Assembly (NCBI GenBank): GCA_023451915.1
Contig: JAEXXS010000060.1
Coordinates: forward strand, 1-11,279
Origin: Pseudomonadota bacterium
GTDB taxonomy: Bacteria > Pseudomonadota > Alphaproteobacteria > Rhizobiales > Rhizobiaceae
DNA: 11,279 nt
Direction of reading: 5' to 3'
This document shows positions 1 through 7,330 of the stretch, piece by piece. The position numbers were made by a program, and so were the translations under genes. The notes under the pieces were generated by a model that was not told where the DNA came from, searched no databases, and saw nothing but the letters and a program-made list of their open reading frames with translations. How positions within the stretch are numbered: the first letter of the stretch is position 1; every line of letters starts with the position of its first letter.

Positions 1-1270
1 CCGGCAGTTCAAGGCCGCTCCGCGCCTGCTCGCCAGCGCATCGGGTATGTATTACACCGACACGGACGGCAATCAGGTTCTCGACGGGACGGCTGGTCTG
101 TGGTGCTGCAATGCCGGTCATGGCCGCAAGCGGATCACCGAAGCCGTTGAGCGCCAGATTTCCACGATGGATTTCGCGCCCACCTTCCAGATGGGCCACA
201 ATATCGCGTTCGATTTCGCCGAAAAGCTCGCGGCCATTGCGCCGGGTGGTCCAGCGGCAAAGCTCGACCGCGTGTTCTTCACCAATTCCGGTTCGGAATC
301 GGTCGATACGGCGCTGAAGATCGCCATCGCCTATCAGCGCGCCATCGGTCAGGGCACCCGCACCATCGTTCTGGGGCGCGAAAAGGGCTATCACGGCGTT
401 GGTTTCGGCGGCATTTCGGTTGGCGGTCTGGTCAACAATCGCCGCGTCTTCCCGCAGATCCCTGCCGACCATATGCGCCACACGCTCGACATTGAGCGCA
501 ATGCCTTCTCGAAGGGCCTGCCTGCGCATGGCATTGAACTGGCGGACGATCTGGAACGTCTGGTTCAGCTGCACGGCGCGGAAAAGATTGCCGCGGTCAT
601 CGTTGAACCAATGTCGGGCTCGGCTGGCGTCATCCTGCCGCCCAAGGGCTATCTAGAGCGCATCCGCGCCACTGCCGACAAATACGGCATTCTGCTGATC
701 TTCGACGAAGTCATCACCGGTTTCGGTCGTCTCGGCACGCCATTTGCGGTCGATTATTTCGGCGTTGTTCCAGACCTCGTCACCACCGCCAAGGGCCTGA
801 CCAATGGCGCTATTCCGATGGGCGCGGTCTTTGCAAGCCGCAAGGTGCATGACGGATTGATGACCGGCCCGGAAAACGCCATCGAGCTCTTCCACGGCTA
901 CACCTATTCCGGCCATCCGGTCGCCTGCGCCGCGGGCCTTGCAACGCTGGAAGTCTACGCCGAAGAAGGCCTGCTGACCCGTGGTGCGCAGCTTGCCGAT
1001 CATTGGCAGGACGCGCTGCATTCGCTGAAGGATGCACCGAATGTCATCGACATCCGCAATCTCGGTCTCGTCGGCGCCGTCGAGCTGTCGTCGCGCAAAG
1101 ACGCACCGGGCGCACGCGCTTATGACGTCTTCGTGGATTGCTTCAAGAAGGGCCTGCTGGTCCGCGTCACCGGCGATGTGATTGCATTGTCGCCGCCGCT
1201 GATCGTGGAAAACGAACAGATCGACACGATCGTTTCGGTTATCCGCGATGCCCTGAAGCGCGCCGCATAA
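1..1270 (+). CDS. Class III PLP-dependent aminotransferase, omega-amino acid:pyruvate type (5' end missing)
   Basis: The frame is open from base 2, where RQFKAAPRLLASASG precedes the first in-window ATG at 47. That upstream stretch matches the usual N-terminal part of the family, so the true start lies left of the window and ATG 47 is internal. Visible fold-type I features are a GSES phosphate-binding turn (about 292-303), FDEVITGFGR with the cofactor-binding Asp at 704-706, and the Schiff-base Lys at 791-793 in TTAKGLTNGAIPMGAV. The overall pattern, including GLWCCNAGHGR and HGYTYSGHPVACAAGLA, resembles beta-alanine/omega-amino-acid:pyruvate transaminases, which move an amino group from an omega-amine to pyruvate in the cytosol. 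The exact amine donor cannot be read from the sequence. The gene ends with TAA at 1268-1270 and is followed by a strong terminator, so it is transcriptionally separate from the hut genes and converges on hutC. The class is secure and the substrate is not. Confidence 0.93.
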   Translation, partial: RQFKAAPRLLASASGMYYTDTDGNQVLDGTAGLWCCNAGHGRKRITEAVERQISTMDFAPTFQMGHNIAFDFAEKLAAIAPGGPAAKLDRVFFTNSGSESVDTALKIAIAYQRAIGQGTRTIVLGREKGYHGVGFGGISVGGLVNNRRVFPQIPADHMRHTLDIERNAFSKGLPAHGIELADDLERLVQLHGAEKIAAVIVEPMSGSAGVILPPKGYLERIRATADKYGILLIFDEVITGFGRLGTPFAVDYFGVVPDLVTTAKGLTNGAIPMGAVFASRKVHDGLMTGPENAIELFHGYTYSGHPVACAAGLATLEVYAEEGLLTRGAQLADHWQDALHSLKDAPNVIDIRNLGLVGAVELSSRKDAPGARAYDVFVDCFKKGLLVRVTGDVIALSPPLIVENEQIDTIVSVIRDALKRAA

Positions 1271-1286
1271 AAGGTTCAACCCATGC

Positions 1287-1316
1287 GCGGTGTGATCACC
1301 ACCCAGATCACGCCGC
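1287..1316 (+). other. 11-bp hairpin after the aminotransferase gene
   Basis: The arms 1287-1297 (GCGGTGTGATC) and 1306-1316 (GATCACGCCGC) pair over 11 positions with one G-U wobble, around an 8-base loop. No T-run follows, so it is not an intrinsic terminator itself. It lies 17 bases after the stop codon and just before the true terminator hairpin, where it could protect the mRNA 3' end or help the polymerase pause. The role is inferred. Confidence 0.5.
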
Positions 1317-1322
1317 CACTTG

Positions 1323-1351
1323 GCCGCCGCTTCCATTGCGGCGGCTTTTTT
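1323..1351 (+). terminator. Rho-independent terminator of the aminotransferase gene
   Basis: A perfect 8-bp GC-only stem (GCCGCCGC at 1323-1330 with GCGGCGGC at 1338-1345) encloses a 7-base loop and is followed directly by six T (1346-1351). It sits 53 bases after the aminotransferase stop codon on the same strand. This is a textbook intrinsic terminator and should stop transcription before it runs antisense into hutC. Confidence 0.9.
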
Positions 1352-1354
1352 CTT

Positions 1355-1503
1355 AGAGCATTTCCAGCAAAAGTGCGTAGCGCCTCCGCGGGGAAATCAG
1401 TTCACTGGACTGATTTCTGATCCCGCCTCGATGCGTAGGATAATGCGTGAAAACAAATGGATAGAGCGGTTCCGACGATTCTGTCAAAATAGGAACCGCT
1501 CTA
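1355..1503. repeat. Palindromic intergenic repeat element (Brucella/Ochrobactrum-like)
   Basis: This non-coding stretch between convergent genes holds two strong inverted repeats. GAAATCAGT (1393-1401) pairs perfectly with ACTGATTTC (1409-1417) around a 7-base loop, and GCGGG (1388-1392) can pair with CCCGC (1422-1426) outside it. TAGAGCGGTTCC (1462-1473) pairs perfectly over 12 bp with GGAACCGCTCTA (1492-1503) around an 18-base loop. The start AGAGCATTTCCAGCAAAAGTG and the middle ATGCGTGAAAACAAAT resemble a family of dispersed palindromic repeats I recall from intergenic regions of Brucella and Ochrobactrum; this is memory, not a search. It has no coding capacity. Read on the minus strand, the 12-bp hairpin lies just past the hutC stop and may act as its transcript end, although only a weak T-rich tract follows. 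Element borders are approximate. Confidence 0.65.
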
Positions 1504-1509
1504 GCGAGG

Positions 1510-2253
1510 TCAGCCCTGCGAGGGCGTGAACTTCGCCACCAGCGCATGGCTGTCGCCGGGATAGGTGAAGCGTACATGCGTCACCGGCAGGTCGGCATTC
1601 CATGTCTGGCGTTCGATCACCAGACAGGGCGAGCCGGGCGCTATATCGAGCAGAGCGGCGTTTTCCGGCGAAGCCGCGATGGCGCGAATGGAGTGCTGCG
1701 CGCTGCTCCAGGGCACGCAGGCCACAAGCCACGGACCGGGCGAATGTTCGGAAAAATCCGCCCCCGCCGCATCCGGCACAGCAGCCAGATTGATGATGCG
1801 TTCTTCCAGCGCGAAAACCCGCTGTCCGGCGTGATGACGGCAGACCAGATCGATGATCTGCGTGTGGCGCGGAATATCGATTTTCTGCGCATCGGCTGGT
1901 CCGCTCAGACGGTCCCAGCGCTTCAGCAATTCGAACCGGTAGGGCGCGCCGAGCGCCGCAACCTCGTCGCGAATATCATGGATTTCGAGAATGGCGGCCT
2001 GCGAGCGCGGGAATGAGACGAAGCTGCCGGACTTGCGCTTGCGTTCGATCAGCCCAGCCTTGGCAAGCTGCGTCAACGCCTTGTTGACCGTCATGCGTGA
2101 GCAGCCATATTGTTCGGTCAGCTCGTGCTCGAACGGGATACGGTACCCCGGCGCCCATTCTCCCGACAGGATGCGCGATTCAATATCGTCCAAAATACGC
2201 TGATGCAGTGAAAGCACCGGCCCGTCTTTTGCCGCTGAACCGCCATCCGCCAT
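1510..2253 (-). CDS. hutC: Histidine utilization repressor HutC (GntR family, HutC/UTRA subfamily)
   Basis: This 247-residue protein has a GntR winged helix-turn-helix at about residues 15-80 (SLHQRILDDIESRILSGEW, then FEHELTEQYGCSRMTVNKAL as recognition region, then a wing with KSGSFVS). A UTRA effector domain spans about 95-240. In studied species HutC represses hut genes and is released by urocanate; in Brucella abortus it has also been reported to bind the virB promoter and activate it. The start at 2253 is supported by AAGGGG (2261-2266, minus strand) 7 bases upstream; an ATG at 2258 is out of frame. It lies 21 bases downstream of hutF on the same strand, so the two are probably co-transcribed from the divergent promoter. 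That promoter carries a fitting operator, which implies autoregulation. The gene ends 6 bases from the palindromic repeat. Confidence 0.95.
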   Translation of the reverse strand: MADGGSAAKDGPVLSLHQRILDDIESRILSGEWAPGYRIPFEHELTEQYGCSRMTVNKALTQLAKAGLIERKRKSGSFVSFPRSQAAILEIHDIRDEVAALGAPYRFELLKRWDRLSGPADAQKIDIPRHTQIIDLVCRHHAGQRVFALEERIINLAAVPDAAGADFSEHSPGPWLVACVPWSSAQHSIRAIAASPENAALLDIAPGSPCLVIERQTWNADLPVTHVRFTYPGDSHALVAKFTPSQG

Positions 2254-2260
2254 GCCATGT

Positions 2261-2266
2261 CCCCTT
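2261..2266 (-). promoter_or_regulatory. Ribosome binding site of hutC
   Basis: On the minus strand AAGGGG lies 7 bases before the ATG at 2253. It decides between this ATG and the overlapping out-of-frame ATG at 2258, which would be only two bases from the site. Confidence 0.65.
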
Positions 2267-2274
2267 GTTTTGCG

Positions 2275-3642
2275 TCAGGCGAGCAACTCGCCTATTGCCT
2301 TCTGGAAAGCACGCTCGGCCTCATCGCGCAAGCGGTGACGTCCGCCCTCCACCTGTTTCACGCCGCGCACCCACACATCATTGACCTGCGCGCGACCGGC
2401 AAAAATCCAGCCATCCAGCACGGCATCGCCCTTGGCGTGTGGCAGACGCCCGGTATTCAGCGCGACAAAATCCGCCGAAGCACCAGGCTTCAACCCGTCA
2501 TCGGCCCGACCCATCGCGACATTGCCGCCGCGCACCGCACCGTCAAACAGGGCGCGACCCGTGGAAGCTTCACTCTCGGCCAGCACATTGCGGGCGCGAT
2601 GGTGCAGACGCTGCGAATATTCCAGCTGCCGCAACTCGTCGCCAATGCCGATCAGCACATTGGAATCCGAACCGACACCGAATTGGCCCCCCGCCTCCAC
2701 AAACACCGTTGCATTGAAGGTTCCGTCACCAAGATTGGCTTCCGTCACCGGGCAAAGACCGGCAATCGCCCGGGCCTTAGCCATGCGCCGGGTTTCGTCG
2801 TCCGTCATATGGGTTGCGTGGATCAGGCACCAGCGCGAGGACAGGTCCTGATTGTCGAGAAGCCACTCGACCGGACGCTTGCCCGACCAGGCAATACTGT
2901 CTTCCACTTCCTTCACCTGTTCGGCCACATGGATATGCACCGGCGCGTCGGGCAGAAGCTTCGTCACCTGATTGAGTTCATCCGGCGTTACGGCGCGCAG
3001 GCTGTGCGGGGCGACGCCCAGAACCGCGCCGTCGAAACCGGCCAGCGCTCGGCTGCAGCCTTCGATCAGCCGCGCAAACCGGTCCGGATCGTTGATGAAA
3101 CGGCGCTGGCCTTCATTGGGCGCGCTACCGCCGAAACCCGCATGCGCATAGAAAACCGGAAGCAGCGTCAGGCCGATGCCTGCCGCCTTTGCCGCGCTCA
3201 CAATGCGGTCGGCCATTTCGGAGAGATTGGCGTAAGGCGCGCCGTCGCGGTCATGATGCAGATAATGAAACTCGCCGACGCGGGTGAACCCGCCCTCCAG
3301 CATATCGACATAAAGCCGCAGAGCCACCGCTTCCGCCTGTTCGGGCGACATGGTGAGCGCGAATTTGTACATGATCTCGCGCCAGCTCCAGAACGAATCG
3401 GCTGACGGCCCGCGCCTTTCGGCAAGCCCCGCCATCCCGTACTGGAATGCATGGCTGTGCAGGTTCGGCACGCCTGCAATAATCGCCGCGTGGCGCTCAT
3501 CCCCGGCTTCGGCAGCCTTATCCGCCTCAAGCGAGGCGATCTTTCCACCGGCGATACCAATGCGGACATTTTCCGCCCAGCCAGTCTCGAGAAGCGCCTG
3601 ACCGGCATGTATAAAACGCAATTCAGGTCCGGCTGCTGACAT
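2275..3642 (-). CDS. hutF: Formimidoylglutamate deiminase HutF
   Basis: HutF hydrolyses N-formimidoyl-L-glutamate to N-formyl-L-glutamate and ammonia, the fourth step of the five-step histidine pathway, in the cytosol. The 455-residue protein is an amidohydrolase-superfamily metal enzyme. It has His62 and His64 in NLHSHAFQ, His238 and Glu241 in HIHVAEQ, His275 in LIHATHMTDDE, and Asp326 in GVGSDSNV; these fit the metal ligands and catalytic residues described for Pseudomonas HutF with a uniform offset of six. The open frame extends upstream to 3855, but that part crosses the promoter region and antisense hutI sequence. The ATG at 3642 has GAGGAG 9 bases upstream. An in-frame ATG at 3651 directly abuts that site and is unlikely. 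The gene is divergent from hutI and 21 bases before hutC. Deaminases such as guanine deaminase are relatives, but the pattern and neighbours favour HutF. Confidence 0.95.
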   Translation of the reverse strand: MSAAGPELRFIHAGQALLETGWAENVRIGIAGGKIASLEADKAAEAGDERHAAIIAGVPNLHSHAFQYGMAGLAERRGPSADSFWSWREIMYKFALTMSPEQAEAVALRLYVDMLEGGFTRVGEFHYLHHDRDGAPYANLSEMADRIVSAAKAAGIGLTLLPVFYAHAGFGGSAPNEGQRRFINDPDRFARLIEGCSRALAGFDGAVLGVAPHSLRAVTPDELNQVTKLLPDAPVHIHVAEQVKEVEDSIAWSGKRPVEWLLDNQDLSSRWCLIHATHMTDDETRRMAKARAIAGLCPVTEANLGDGTFNATVFVEAGGQFGVGSDSNVLIGIGDELRQLEYSQRLHHRARNVLAESEASTGRALFDGAVRGGNVAMGRADDGLKPGASADFVALNTGRLPHAKGDAVLDGWIFAGRAQVNDVWVRGVKQVEGGRHRLRDEAERAFQKAIGELLA

Positions 3643-3651
3643 GAAAATCAT

Positions 3652-3657
3652 CTCCTC
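3652..3657 (-). promoter_or_regulatory. Ribosome binding site deciding the hutF start
   Basis: On the minus strand GAGGAG is followed immediately by ATG ATT TTC ATG. Only the second ATG (3642) has a workable distance of 9 bases, so translation should begin with MSAAGPELRF. Confidence 0.7.
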
Positions 3658-3681
3658 GAATGTTCCCGCGCATTTTTTCTC

Positions 3682-3709
3682 TTGGCTGCGCCTCTGATAT
3701 GTATATACA
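3682..3709 (+). promoter_or_regulatory. Candidate promoter of the hutIHGUD operon
   Basis: TTGGCT (3682-3687) and TATACA (3704-3709) are separated by 16 bases and fit a housekeeping sigma promoter. The -10 lies inside the 12-bp palindrome, so a bound repressor would cover it. A start point near 3716 would give a short leader of about 27 bases before the hutI ATG. The assignment is by eye; other -10 registers in this AT-rich patch are possible. Confidence 0.5.
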
Positions 3710-3710
3710 T
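3699..3710. promoter_or_regulatory. Probable HutC operator (perfect 12-bp palindrome)
   Basis: ATGTATATACAT is its own reverse complement and contains GTATATAC. That fits the GTnTAnAC form known for the HutC subfamily of GntR regulators and resembles the hut operators of Pseudomonas. It lies midway between the divergent hutF and hutI starts and touches or overlaps the candidate -10 boxes of both strands. One bound HutC dimer could therefore silence both operons. Binding is inferred. Confidence 0.75.
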
Positions 3711-3737
3711 TATAGAAAAACAGGGGAAGCGAGAAAA
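3709..3737 (-). promoter_or_regulatory. Candidate promoter of the hutF-hutC operon
   Basis: On the minus strand a perfect TATAAT (3714 down to 3709) overlaps the last two bases of the operator palindrome. A weak -35 (TTTTCT) lies 17 bases upstream. The poor -35 suggests a modest promoter or one that needs help. This promoter would transcribe hutF and then hutC with a leader of about 60 bases. Confidence 0.5.
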
Positions 3738-3742
3738 CGCTC

Positions 3743-4960
3743 ATGCTCAATAATTCAAGCACCGTTTTCATCAATGCGCGCATTGCGACGCTGGAGGAAG
3801 ACGCAGACGGCCTCGGTCTTATCGAGAACGCAGCATTAGCCGTCAAGGACGGCAAGATTGCCTATGTCGGCCCGCAATCGGCTCTGCCGGAAAACTATGC
3901 GTCCTTTGAGAGAATCGATTGCGAAAACCGGCTGATCACGCCCGGCCTTGTCGATTGTCACACCCATCTCGTCCATGCCGGAAATCGCGCGCATGAGTTC
4001 GAGTTGCGCTTGCAGGGCGCTTCCTATGAGGAAGTCGCCCGCGCCGGTGGCGGCATTGTTTCCTCGGTCAAGAACCTGCGTGCCGCCAGCGAAGACGATC
4101 TGGTGCGCGAAACCCTGCCGCGTCTTGATGCGCTGATTGCCGAAGGCGTCACCACGGTTGAGGTCAAATCCGGTTACGGTCTCGACCGCGACAGCGAAAT
4201 CAAGTCGCTGAAAGCCGCGCGTCGGTTGAGTGAAGAACGCGACGTGGCGATCCGCACCACTTTCCTTGGCGCACATGCGCTGCCGCCGGAAATGAATGGC
4301 GACAAGGCCGCCTATATCGGCCGCATCATCAACGACATGCTGCCCGCCATCGCAGCCGAACACCTGGCCGATGCGGTGGATGGTTTCTGCGAGGGCATCG
4401 CCTTTCTGCCCGATGAAATCGCCCGCGTGTTCGATGCGGCCAAGGCCCATGGCATTCCGGTCAAGCTTCACGCCGACCAGCTTTCCAATCTGCATGGCGC
4501 AGCCCTTGCCGCCTCCTATGGCGCATTGTCCGCCGACCATCTTGAATATACCGATGCAGACGGCGCTGCCGCCATGGCCAAGGCCGGAACCGTCGCCGTG
4601 CTGCTTCCCGGCGCTTATTACTTCATCCGCGAAACGCAAAAGCCGCCGGTCGAAGCCTTCCGCGCAGCGGGTACAAAAATGGCGCTCGCGACCGACAACA
4701 ATCCGGGCACATCGCCGCTGACCTCGCTGCTGCTCACCATGAATATGGGCGCGACGCTGTTTCGCATGACGGTGGATGAATGCATCGCAGGCGTCACCCG
4801 CGAGGCAGCGCGGGCCTTGGGCATTCTCGATCAAACCGGAACGCTCGAAGTCGGCAAGGACGCTGATCTCGCCATCTGGAATGTCGAGCGCCCCGCCGAA
4901 CTCGTCTATCGCATCGGCTTCAACCCGCTGTGGAAGCGGGTTTTCAAAGGCCGCATCTAA
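3743..4960 (+). CDS. hutI: Imidazolonepropionase HutI
   Basis: HutI hydrolyses 4-imidazolone-5-propanoate to N-formimidoyl-L-glutamate, step three of the pathway. The 405 residues match the family length. It is an amidohydrolase-superfamily barrel enzyme with metal ligands His73 and His75 in [12 protein letters not shown], His243 in KLHADQ and Asp318 in [10 protein letters not shown]; His178 sits in [10 protein letters not shown]. The substrate-loop sequence GGGIVSSV is also present. The ATG at 3743 is the only reasonable start, because an in-frame TAG lies at 3713-3715 and no other ATG, GTG or TTG falls between them. The best Shine-Dalgarno match, AGGGGA at 3722-3727, is 15 bases away, which is long; a small AGCG/CGCT hairpin (3728-3731 with 3738-3741) might shorten the distance. 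It is the first gene of the plus-strand operon and ends 21 bases before hutH. Confidence 0.96.
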   Translation: MLNNSSTVFINARIATLEEDADGLGLIENAALAVKDGKIAYVGPQSALPENYASFERIDCENRLITPGLVDCHTHLVHAGNRAHEFELRLQGASYEEVARAGGGIVSSVKNLRAASEDDLVRETLPRLDALIAEGVTTVEVKSGYGLDRDSEIKSLKAARRLSEERDVAIRTTFLGAHALPPEMNGDKAAYIGRIINDMLPAIAAEHLADAVDGFCEGIAFLPDEIARVFDAAKAHGIPVKLHADQLSNLHGAALAASYGALSADHLEYTDADGAAAMAKAGTVAVLLPGAYYFIRETQKPPVEAFRAAGTKMALATDNNPGTSPLTSLLLTMNMGATLFRMTVDECIAGVTREAARALGILDQTGTLEVGKDADLAIWNVERPAELVYRIGFNPLWKRVFKGRI

Positions 4961-4981
4961 CGATCCGCAACGGAGCCTTTC

Positions 4982-6517
4982 ATGACCATCATCCTCAAGC
5001 CCGGTTCTGTCCCGCTTGAAACGCTGGAAACCATCTATCGCGATGTGGTTGCCGTGCGCATCGACCCCGCATTTCACGCCGGGGTCGAAAAGGCCGCTGC
5101 GCGCATTGCGGAAATCGCATCTGGTGACGAGCCGGTTTACGGCATCAATACCGGCTTCGGCAAACTCGCCTCGATCCGCATTGCGCCCGGCGATGTGGCG
5201 ACGCTCCAGCGCAATCTGATCCTGTCGCATTGCTGCGGCGTCGGCGACGCATTGCCGGAAAATATCGTGCGCCTCATCATGGCGCTGAAGCTGATTTCAC
5301 TTGGTCGCGGCGCGTCCGGCGTGCGGCTTGAAGTCATCACGCTTCTCGAAGACATGCTGGCAAAAGGCGTGATCCCGATGATCCCGGAAAAGGGGTCCGT
5401 CGGCGCGTCGGGCGACCTTGCGCCGCTCGCCCACATGACGGCGGCCATGATCGGTGAAGGCGAAGCCTTCTATCAGGGCGAGCGCCTCTCCGGCGCAAAG
5501 GCGCTGGAAAAGGCCGGCCTGAAGCCGGTCGTGCTTGCCGCCAAGGAAGGGCTGGCGCTGATCAACGGCACGCAGACATCGACGGCCCTCGCACTGGCGG
5601 GTCTGTTCCGCGCTCATCGCGCAGCGCAGACGGCTCTGATCACCGGCGCATTGTCCACCGATGCGGCCATGGGGTCGGACGCGCCGTTCCACGAGGAAAT
5701 CCACACATTGCGCGGTCATAAGGGCCAGATCGATGCGGGCCGGGCATTGCGCGCCCTGCTCGACGGTTCGGTCATTCGCCAGAGCCATCTTGAAGGCGAC
5801 CAGCGCGTGCAGGACCCCTATTGCATCCGCTGCCAGCCGCAGGTCGATGGCGCTTGCCTCGACATTTTGCGACAGGCCGCCCGCACGCTGGAAATCGAAG
5901 CCAATGCGGTGACCGACAATCCGCTGGTTCTCTCGGACGGACGCGCCGTATCGGGCGGCAATTTCCACGCCGAACCGGTCGCTTTTGCCGCCGACCAGAT
6001 TGCGCTTGCCGTTTGCGAAATCGGCGCAATCGCCCAGCGCCGCATTGCGCTGCTGGTCGATCCCGCACTGTCGTTTGGCCTTCCCGCCTTCCTCGCCCGC
6101 AAGCCGGGGCTCAATTCCGGCCTGATGATCGCAGAAGTCACCTCCGCAGCGCTGATGAGCGAAAACAAGCAAATGGCGCATCCGGCCTCCGTCGATTCCA
6201 CGCCGACCTCGGCCAATCAGGAAGACCATGTGTCCATGGCCTGCCATGGCGCGCGCCGCCTGTTGCAGATGACGGCCAATCTCAATGCAATCATCGGCAT
6301 CGAAGCGCTGACCGGCGCGCTTGGCGTCGAGCTGCGCGAACCGCTCACCACCAGCCCGGAACTCACAAAGGTTATCGCCGTGTTGCGTCAGCACGTGCCG
6401 ACGCTGGAAGACGACCGCTATATGGCTGACGACCTCAAGAATGCCGCCGATCTGGTGGCGGACGGTGCGCTTGCCGCTGCGGTTTCGAGCGGCAACCTGC
6501 CTGCGTTGGAGGCCTGA
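4982..6517 (+). CDS. hutH: Histidine ammonia-lyase HutH
   Basis: HutH removes ammonia from L-histidine to give trans-urocanate, the first committed step. The 511-residue protein carries the Ala142-Ser143-Gly144 triplet ([11 protein letters not shown]) that cyclises to the MIO electrophile. Tyr53 (VYGINTGFG), His83 (ILSHCCGVG), Tyr280 and Arg283 (QDPYCIRC) all fall at the numbering known for the Pseudomonas putida enzyme. Other family blocks are [14 protein letters not shown] and [19 protein letters not shown] (4971-4975) lies 6 bases before the ATG. The end of the gene contains the ribosome binding site of hutG, and the next ATG is 2 bases after the stop, so the two are probably translationally coupled. 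Aromatic ammonia-lyases are paralogues, but the His83 context and the operon make HutH secure. Confidence 0.97.
   Translation: MTIILKPGSVPLETLETIYRDVVAVRIDPAFHAGVEKAAARIAEIASGDEPVYGINTGFGKLASIRIAPGDVATLQRNLILSHCCGVGDALPENIVRLIMALKLISLGRGASGVRLEVITLLEDMLAKGVIPMIPEKGSVGASGDLAPLAHMTAAMIGEGEAFYQGERLSGAKALEKAGLKPVVLAAKEGLALINGTQTSTALALAGLFRAHRAAQTALITGALSTDAAMGSDAPFHEEIHTLRGHKGQIDAGRALRALLDGSVIRQSHLEGDQRVQDPYCIRCQPQVDGACLDILRQAARTLEIEANAVTDNPLVLSDGRAVSGGNFHAEPVAFAADQIALAVCEIGAIAQRRIALLVDPALSFGLPAFLARKPGLNSGLMIAEVTSAALMSENKQMAHPASVDSTPTSANQEDHVSMACHGARRLLQMTANLNAIIGIEALTGALGVELREPLTTSPELTKVIAVLRQHVPTLEDDRYMADDLKNAADLVADGALAAAVSSGNLPALEA
6508..6512 (+). promoter_or_regulatory. hutG ribosome binding site inside hutH
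   Basis: GGAGG lies 7 bases before the hutG ATG and within the last codons of hutH. The arrangement favours re-initiation by ribosomes finishing hutH. Confidence 0.7.
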
Positions 6518-6519
6518 TC

Positions 6520-7320
6520 ATGAACCCGTTCGAAATTCGTCAGGGAACCTCGCCCGTCATTCTCGGCCTGCCGCATACCGGAACCGATGTACCGCCGGAT
6601 ATTTTTGCGCGGCTCAACGACAATGGCCGGATTCTCGCCGACACCGACTGGCATATTCACACGCTTTATGACGGCCTGATCGAGGGCGCGACCATGGTGC
6701 GTGCAACCTTCCATCGCTATTGCATTGACGCCAATCGCGATCCGGCGGGCGCAAGCCTTTATCCGGGGCAGAACACCACGACGCTGATCCCCGAAACCGA
6801 CTTTGACGGGCTTTCGATCTGGAAGGATGGAGAAACGCCGACGGAAGCCGATATCGCCGACCGCATCGCGCGTTTTCACAAGCCCTATCACGAAGCGCTC
6901 GCCGCCGAGATCGAACGCGTAAAGGCGATCCATGGCGTCGCCATCCTCTATGACTGCCATTCGATCCGCTCGCATATTCCGTTCCTGTTTGAAGGCAAAT
7001 TGCCCGATTTCAACGTTGGCACCGATATGGGCAAGACCTGCGATCCGAAGATTGAGGCTGCGGCTGTCGACGTGACCAGCCGCGCGGATGGTTACACGTC
7101 GGTCCTCAATGGCCGTTTCAAGGGCGGCTGGACGACCCGCCATTACGGCAAGCCGGAAACCGGCGTTCACGCCATCCAGATGGAGCTTGCCCAATCGACC
7201 CATCTTGCGACCGAAGCTGTTCCTTTCGCCTATGACGAGGCCAAGGCGGACAGGCTGCGCGTCCATCTCAAAACCCTTTTGCAGCGGCTGGAAAAGCTTG
7301 CGCACGACCTGAAATCCTGA
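6520..7320 (+). CDS. hutG: N-formylglutamate deformylase HutG
   Basis: HutG hydrolyses N-formyl-L-glutamate to formate and L-glutamate, the last step of the route that HutF opens. The 266-residue protein belongs to the N-formylglutamate amidohydrolase family. Visible blocks are LPHTGTDVP with His19, [14 protein letters not shown] with Asp43 and His47, [10 protein letters not shown] around Asp70, YDCHSIRS with His147, and [14 protein letters not shown]. The first His, Asp and later His are plausible metal and catalytic residues by family analogy. The name HutG is also used for the unrelated formiminoglutamase of the four-step route; no trace of that arginase-fold enzyme is seen. The gene sits between hutH (2-base gap) and hutU (10-base gap) in one operon. 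Confidence 0.94.
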   Translation: MNPFEIRQGTSPVILGLPHTGTDVPPDIFARLNDNGRILADTDWHIHTLYDGLIEGATMVRATFHRYCIDANRDPAGASLYPGQNTTTLIPETDFDGLSIWKDGETPTEADIADRIARFHKPYHEALAAEIERVKAIHGVAILYDCHSIRSHIPFLFEGKLPDFNVGTDMGKTCDPKIEAAAVDVTSRADGYTSVLNGRFKGGWTTRHYGKPETGVHAIQMELAQSTHLATEAVPFAYDEAKADRLRVHLKTLLQRLEKLAHDLKS

Positions 7321-7330
7321 GGAGAACACC

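Noticed and set aside
47..1270. ATG at 47 as the true start of the aminotransferase
   Set aside because: The frame continues upstream to the window edge with residues typical of the family, so the gene is simply cut by the window.
3643..3855. N-terminal extension of hutF by 71 residues
   Set aside because: The extension would cross the divergent promoter and operator and run antisense to hutI. The ATG at 3642 has a well-spaced GAGGAG and matches the family's N-terminus.
3836..5230. 464-codon open frame antisense to hutI and the start of hutH
   Set aside because: It is low-complexity in family terms, overlaps well-recognised genes entirely, and is the kind of shadow frame expected in GC-rich DNA with strong third-position bias.
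5297..6394. 365-codon open frame antisense to hutH (and a similar one antisense to hutG at 6418-7437)
   Set aside because: Both lie fully opposite recognised catalytic genes and show no domain pattern.
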